Assembly (NCBI RefSeq): GCF_000283155.1
Contig: NW_004454177.1
Span: 5,557,345 to 5,621,344, forward strand
Source: Ceratotherium simum simum
Lineage: Eukaryota; Chordata; Mammalia; Perissodactyla; Rhinocerotidae
DNA: 64,000 nucleotides
Reading direction: 5' to 3'
Below are positions 58,040 through 64,000 of the stretch, piece by piece; position 1 is the first letter of the stretch, and every line of letters starts with the position of its first letter. Made by a program: the position numbers and the translations under genes. The notes under the pieces were generated by a model, which worked only from the letters and a program-made list of their open reading frames with translations, did no database searches and was not told where the DNA came from.

Positions 58040-58440
58040 TATTCTGATGAGTGATCACTGATGTCTCACCCTGGGCTTTCCTCTGTGCTGGCCCTGGAGA
58101 TGCAGTAGCACATAGGCATAGTTCTTGGCCTCATGGACCTTATAGTCTGGGGAAAGGTGAGGGTGGAGAGCAAGACTTTAATCAAACAAGCACACAAATA
58201 AATAGATAATTAGAAATTATGACAAATATCCTAAAGGAAAGGTAAATAGTACTATTAAAACATATGGCTAGGATCTGACCTGGGAAGGGTGGTTAAAGAG
58301 AGGTTTCCCTGAGGAAATTACATTTAACTTGAGATCTAAAGGATGAATAGGAGTTAACTAGGTGAAGGGGGTAGGGGGAGCATTCAGTCAGGGAAAGCAG
58401 ATTAATCTTGTTTTGATGAATGGAATTCAGAGCTTTGCTC
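58040..58440 (-). mobile_element. L2 fragment (antisense)
   Basis: CTTGGCCTCATGGACCTTAT ... AGAGGTTTCCCTGAGGAAAT fits antisense L2. Confidence 0.5.
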
Positions 58441-58474
58441 TAATGACTTGCACAAACGTGGAGGAGGAGTACAG

Positions 58475-58690
58475 TGTAGTAAGGAGACAGGCTCTGATCC
58501 AGAATGCCTAGGTTTGAATCCTGGCTTTGCCAGTTGCTGTGTATTATAAGGCGAGTCACTTAACCAACCTGTGCCTTAGTTTCCTCATCTGTGAAACCTC
58601 ATAGGGTTCTTGTGCGGGTTAAATGGGTTAATGTGTAAAACACTCCAACAGTACCTAGCATATAACCTTTTCTGGTTTATTGCATATCAG
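58475..58690 (+). mobile_element. MIR SINE
   Basis: GTTTGAATCCTGGCTTTGCC, TTAGTTTCCTCATCTGTGAA and AACAGTACCTAGCATATAAC. Confidence 0.85.
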
Positions 58691-59129
58691 CTACTGATTT
58701 CTAGTGTGGTGCTATATTAATTAGGAGGAAAAAAAAAGTCCGATCCTTTAATGTTAAGGATGAGGCCCAGGGAGATGGAGTGATTTCCCAAAGATCAAAG
58801 AATTAGTTAATGGAAGGTCTGACCTGGGAAGAGAATTTCTAAAAAATTCAATTCAATGCTTTTTCTATTAAATCCTTGCTCTTTATTCATTCACACAGAG
58901 TTCTAGTGGTGTATTTGAGTACTTAGGACTGAAAATGGATCTCTTCTCTGCATCAGATTGTTTGCACATTTCTTAGAATTTGTTTGAGAATGGTTTGGGT
59001 GTGGCTCTGAGTGACTTGAATTTGGTGACTAGATTCAGAGTCTTTTTGGGGTCGCTGATTTCCTCTTAGAATAGAGTGGTGCAGTTGCAGGATATCTAAA
59101 TTGATTTCAATTTGATGGTCATATTGGCA

Positions 59130-59990
59130 GCTATCAGCGCTTATCCAGTATCTATATGCCAGGCACTTTACCAGTGCTGGAGCGCAGGCATGAGATGCTC
59201 ATAAACAACACAGGTATGGTCCTGCCCTTGAGAATGTGGACTTAATGGGATTTAGATGTTAGATGTGTAAATCTAACGTGTAAATTTGTAAATGGGATTC
59301 TAATGTTAGGTGTGTAAATTAATCCTCCATGCAAATGGTGCAGTGCTTCAGGGAATGTACGAGATCCTTTTGCTGGGCAGAAGAGGGAGCACAATCAACT
59401 CCCTGGAGAAGAATTCATCAAGAACACTACAGGGATCAAGATGTCCCAGATATAATGAATCAAAATTATGACATGCTGTAAAGGAAGCCCTTACCATGCT
59501 CACCTATGTATGTGTGGGGTGAGGTGGGCGTCTTGGAGCAGGAATAGGGCTGTGGCTCTCTTGAGAGAGATCTGGTTTTCGTTAGATGTACTTATGTTTG
59601 GGGAAACTTAATGTGACTCTTGGTATGTCTGAGTCAGTGTAATTATTATCTACATTGTTGTGATGGGATTCAAATATTGAAACTTAAAAGTTTCCAGTTC
59701 ATTCTGATTCATCATTTGCCATTCTTATAAAGGTAGAAGCTCAGAACCCAAAATCTTTCCTAAAGCTACAAACTCTTTCCTATCTGACTTTTAGGTTGCA
59801 AAAAATAGGATCTTATATGGTAATGCTTTCTATTATTCAAAGTGCTTTTATCTACATTATCATATTTGATCCTCGCATTATTATCCCCATGTTATAGGCG
59901 AGGAAACTGAGGTTCAGCAAGGTCAACAGTTCTCTGCCTAAGTGGAACCTAGGGGAGGACCTCCTTGAACAGTTTGACCCTGATTTTCCA
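59130..59990. mobile_element. Mixed L2/MIR remnants
   Basis: ATATGCCAGGCACTTTACCA (59150) and GTTATAGGCGAGGAAACTGA (59890) are mammalian-wide repeat cores. Between them, and on to about 61030, I see no gene or RNA. Confidence 0.5.
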
Positions 59991-61034
59991 GATGGAGCAT
60001 TTTGTTGATTAGAATACAGGTAAGGAATCTCTAGGTAATCATTTTTTACAAATTAAAATGGCCACCATATGTGCTGGACTTCCTACAAGAGCTGGGGAGG
60101 GTACTGGGATGTTAATGCACAGAAAGACCTTTCCCCCAGCAGGTTCCAAGGTGGAATTTCACCCATGGCTGGATGTTAGGGGTCCAGGGCTCACGGCTGT
60201 GAGCTACAGCAGTAGGTGGGAATGTAAAGCTGGTTGAATTGTAACTCCTTGGAGTTAGGGTTCTTTGGTTTTGTTTGGAAAATTGTGGGACGTTGTGTAG
60301 AACAGCGAATCCTTTCCCAGGAGGTAGTGGATGCAGTGAAATTAATACCACAGAGGTAATATCGGCGTTTAAAAAATGCTTTGCCCACGCACAGCCCAAT
60401 TTTCATTCTACCCACATTTCCCTGCCTAAAAAAATTTTTAAAAGGCTCACCGTGGACTTTTGATGTGGCTTGTTTGTGTCATAGAGCTTGGTGAATGCCT
60501 TAACTGAGTTTAAAATTTTCCCCTTATTTGTGTATCTCCTTTCTCATATCTTGAACATTCTTCATATGTCTAAAAGTAGTAATTTTAATTTAGTTGGAGA
60601 GAGAGGTAAACATTGAGGCTACGTATCCTGTAGTCTTTTGTTTGTGTGAAACTCTTAGGTTGTAGAATGTCTAGGGTTGTCATCTCAAGGGTATCCTGAA
60701 ATTATTTGCTGTTTTTCTCTTGAAAAGCAACTTTCAGCTAATTTTCCCTTACAGCCAGTCTAAAGAAGCCCCCAGGTGACTCTCCGAACACTTCTCTGTG
60801 TTCTTTCATCATTGCAGTTACTGGCATCTGCTGTTTTCTTATTGATTCATTTGCTTCTTTTTTTCCCCCATCTCCCCCCACATGCAAACTGCGTATGAAC
60901 GGGGACCTTGTCTTTGTTGTTCAATGCTGCATCCCAGCACCTCAGACAGAGGCTGGCCGCTGGAGGCACCTCTGTTGGTTTGTTAAATTACCAAACTTCT
61001 CTAGACACTATTTTCTAATTTTTTTCCTTTTAAG

Positions 61035-61977
61035 ATTGAAAAATGGAGAGCAGCATGTTTTGCCTACTGAAACTCATCCTGATACCAGTGTTACTGGGTA
61101 AGTAGAAACCAAGGGACCAAGGGGTGTATTTGATTTCTTGTATGTCTCATGCATTTTTAAAAGCCAATTTTGTATATTCTCATTTCCCCTTGGTTTGTTG
61201 AAAATGAAAACCCTAATCTGGAACTTCATAGTTATGCCGAAACAGCTGTTTTAGAAGGCAGATAACATACTCTTTCTTGGAAGGCCGAATCTTCCTCTGT
61301 TTCTATAAGAGACTGAATGCCTTTGGGTCCTTATTGAGTGTTCTAGGACCCTCCTCTGTGATACAAAGAGAGTTTCTTTTTGGCATTCTTGCACTTTAAA
61401 TTGTTATCTTTAAAACCACAGTTAGTCTCAGAGCAGGAAATGAAATTACCAAAGAGAGTCCCAGAATCCCTGTCACTGCTTTCCGGCTTTAGCCACGCCA
61501 GCCTTCTCGCGGTTCCTCAAATGCACTGAGCTCTTTCCCACTTCTGGGTGGTGTCTTTTGCTTGGAGCCTTCTCTTTCCACCTCACCCTAGCAAGCCTGC
61601 CTAAGACGTCCGTATCCTTCGGGGTTCCCCTCAAGCTTCACTTCCTTCTAAAAAGCCTGCTCCGGCTGCCTCCTCAGACCAGGTTGGAGTCTCCTGTTCA
61701 TACGTAACCTAAGTGCTCAGGGCTGCTTCCTCATCTCCACTCTTTCTCACTTTTTCATCCTTTTTTCCCCCTTATCTTTCTCTGTATCCCATGGACATAG
61801 CTCTGTAGGAAGGATAAATTAATTAGGTGCTTTGCTTGCATAGCCTTTTATTTTTCTCTTTGTTATTAGCTTTTTAACTGTGCGTGGTGACCTAAACACT
61901 GACTCAGCAAAACACACAAAAGAACTGCCTTGGCTCTAATTCCAGGCAACATAGAGTATGCATAGACATGCAGACAG

Positions 61978-62031
<54 letters not shown>

Positions 62032-63432
62032 AAATGATATGTATTAGAGAATTTTTTTTTTCATGGAAGCAGAGTTATCATGATCTCAGGGGGTGTTTAG
62101 ACAGTGCCCCCAAGGTGTGTGAAGCACACAATCTTCCTCAAGACGAAAGAGGAGGATTGGCATCGGATGTTAGCTCAGGGCTAGTCGTCCTCACACACAC
62201 ACAAAAAATTAGCTTCTTATACCTTTAACCACGCATAAAGTTGTTCAGTTCTTCCTTACAGGAAAATTCCAAATCATTTTTGGAGCTAATTTTGATTTCT
62301 TTCAAAATAATTTCCTCCAAAGGGTTTAGAGTTCATGTTTTCTTTCATGTCTTCCCTACTGTGTGTGCCTGCTGTTGGGCAGGAAGTTAACTCTCTTCTC
62401 TCAGGACAACAGCTTGGATGAAAAGACTGGCACATTTTCTGTTTATTCCCATATGTGTTCACTTGGCTCTTCTTTGATACAAACTGGCCAGCATCTAAAT
62501 GTATCTTTCTTGATGTTGTCTCTTTCCATAGAGCATATCTTATAAAAACAGAAATCTCCATGTAATGGTTTTCTTTTTTAGTGAAAAGAGAAGTTACTTG
62601 AACAATGTACAGATAGTGGAGTGGTACCATGTATGCAAACACCTAGAGGCTGAAAAACCAGGGCTGATGGCAAAGTTGGAGTGGGGGGGCAGGGAAAAGG
62701 CAAACCCAAAGGAAATTCAAGAGGAGAGCTGTGCTCTGTATTCGCCTAATTACAAGGACCTGCACTATAGCCAGAATCAAGCAGCAAATTCAGAGAGAAG
62801 CTTTTGTAAAGGAATTAAAAGGCAAAAGAGGAAGGAAGTAAAAATACCTGTGAATTGGCTTTTCAGATAGGGAACTCTTAGGAGACCGAGAGCAAGAGAC
62901 ATCCCATTTCCTGTATATGGGTGTCTAAATTCATGACCTGAAAGGAGGGACTTCAGGGTTTTTTTTTCTTTCTTTAGAAAGGAGGTTGGGGAAAAGAATT
63001 CTGGAAAAGGGGAAGGGATGAGCTAGAACAGAACTGGTTAGCGTTTAGGCAGTATAAAGACTGCAGAACCCCTCTGACTTGAGCCATATGGGTAACTAGA
63101 GGGTATTCTCTTACCCTTGGAAATGCCATGCTGGTTTGAGTGAGGGGCCTCTGAGTACTTTGTCCATGTTGGGTCATGTGGGAAGGGAGGGTATATGGTA
63201 CTTTATGATTAATATTGATTTTTGTTGTTGAGGGTATTTGTCTAAATGATGTATCCTCTTGCCTTTGACTTCTATAGATTATCCCTTCAGCCCGAATGAC
63301 TTGATTGTTTCCTCCCTTGAGCTAACAGTCCACGAGGGTGATTCAGCCCTGATGGGATGTGTTTTCCAGAGCACAGAAGAGAAACGTGTGACCAAGGTAG
63401 ACTGGATGGTCTCATCAGGAAAGCCCGCCAAG
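61035..63432 (+). CDS. JAML: JAML (junctional adhesion molecule-like / AMICA1), 5' part
   Basis: Two coding exons are in the window: 61055-61097 (43 nt, exon from acceptor at 61034) and 63278-63432 (155 nt). Together they give 66 complete codons and end phase 0; the rest of the gene lies beyond the window. The start MFCLLKLILIPVLL is the signal peptide. The second exon opens the first Ig V domain with ELTVHEGDSALMGCVFQS (first disulfide Cys42) and the core Trp57. An in-frame ATG four codons earlier (61043) could add MESS. I chose 61055 because it matches the human start as I recall it. JAML is a leukocyte single-pass receptor that binds CXADR during transmigration and gamma-delta T-cell costimulation (family knowledge). 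It sits downstream of MPZL3 on the same strand, as in human synteny. Confidence 0.93.
61055..61097 (+). CDS. JAML: JAML coding exon 1 (signal peptide)
   Basis: Ends phase 1 before GTAAGTAG. The exon itself begins at 61035 after TTTTAAG. Confidence 0.88.
61979..62029. repeat. (CA)n microsatellite
   Basis: About 25 uninterrupted CA units in JAML intron 1, long enough to be polymorphic. Confidence 0.97.
62125..62205 (+). mobile_element. 5'-truncated ERE SINE tail
   Basis: Only the 3' module remains (AATCTTCCTCAAGACGAAAG ... GTTAGCTCAGGGCTAGTCG), with a (CA)n-A tail. Confidence 0.75.
63278..63432 (+). CDS. JAML: JAML coding exon 2 (first half of Ig domain 1)
   Basis: 155 nt between TTCTATAG and GTAACCTG, entered phase 1 and left phase 0. 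This is the same phase pattern as V-domain exon 2 of MPZL2 and MPZL3. Confidence 0.93.
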
Positions 63433-63529
63433 GTAACCTGGAGGAAATGTTACTGTGTAGTAGAAGCCCCTGGCCAATGGGGTCAGGACAGTGTGGGTTG
63501 AGGGAGAATCGGGTCCTCAGGTCGTAAGG

Positions 63530-63705
63530 TGGTGTTGCAAGAGTTTGGGCTCTGGAGCTTGTCAGAACTGGGTCTCTTCCTAGCTTGGCTGCTTGGCTGT
63601 GCCGTGACCTGGGCAAGTTACTCAACCTCGCTGAGCTTCAGCTTGCGTGGTGAGGATGAAGGTCATTATAATAATGGTAATGCTAAGCTCTCAGGCACTG
63701 AGAAG
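63530..63705 (+). mobile_element. MIR SINE in JAML intron 2
   Basis: GTTTGGGCTCTGGAGCTTGT, GTGACCTGGGCAAGTTACTC and AGCTTCAGCTTGCGTGGTGA. The rest to 64000 is intron with no further exon seen. Confidence 0.8.
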
Positions 63706-64000
63706 CTAATGACAGACATGCACACAAAGTTCTCTTTGTTTCTTCTCTCTATTTCTGCCCTTTGTAGAGTAGCGTAGGTGGGTGGGAGAGGTGATAAGTA
63801 TTAGAGAGCATTGGTCTAGACAGAAGACTTATGACCTAGGCATAAGAATGATGTCCCAGGAATCTTTTTTTTTGAGGGGGGACAGGTTCTTTCAGGATTC
63901 CACCGCCCCATTTATGTGCTGGGGAATCATCTCTTTCTCCTTCACAGCAGCGTGAGGTGTTGGGATTTGCAGATGCAGCATGGCTGAGTGAGGGTCTTTC

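Overview
This window is mammalian nuclear DNA from a perissodactyl, most likely an equid. The best clue is a set of about a dozen tRNA-derived SINEs of the equine ERE type (GGGCCGGCCCCGTGGCTTAGCGG heads with Pol III A-box and B-box motifs, target-site duplications and A-rich tails). Spliced genes with GT-AG introns are set in L1, L2, MIR and hAT debris. The gene content matches the block known on human 11q23 as CD3E - MPZL2 - MPZL3 - JAML, read here so that all three visible genes lie on the + strand.

Layout. Positions 1-3264 hold the 5' part of a class I (gammaretrovirus-like) endogenous retrovirus on the minus strand, with LTR, broken gag, protease start and integrase. Between protease and integrase sits a stretch of about 256 bp that reads as an internal piece of the host gene CEBPZ, where reverse transcriptase should be. 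This is the most unusual object in the window. Positions 3279-18700 are intergenic: LTR, L1, L2, MIR and hAT remnants, plus a GC-richer unique block near 16760-17310 upstream of MPZL2.

MPZL2 has five coding exons (18961-25738, 215 aa). A spliced non-coding last exon probably runs to a poly(A) signal at 29950. MPZL3 follows 1.2 kb later with six coding exons (31137-51745, 234 aa), a 9.4 kb first intron and a probable long 3' UTR ending near 55375. JAML begins with its signal-peptide exon (61035-61097) and the first part of its first Ig domain (63278-63432), then leaves the window. A 100-N assembly gap (56169-56268) lies between MPZL3 and JAML.

The three genes encode single-pass Ig V-type adhesion or receptor proteins. 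MPZL2 and MPZL3 share V-domain exon sizes (167 and 211 nt) and all intron phases, so they are old tandem duplicates. MPZL2 is a homophilic epithelial/thymic adhesion protein. MPZL3 is linked to skin, hair and lipid phenotypes. JAML is a leukocyte receptor for CXADR. Gene identities rest on residue-level recognition of the translated exons. Repeat names are family-level calls by eye, with edges good to about 10-20 bp for SINEs and worse for old repeats.
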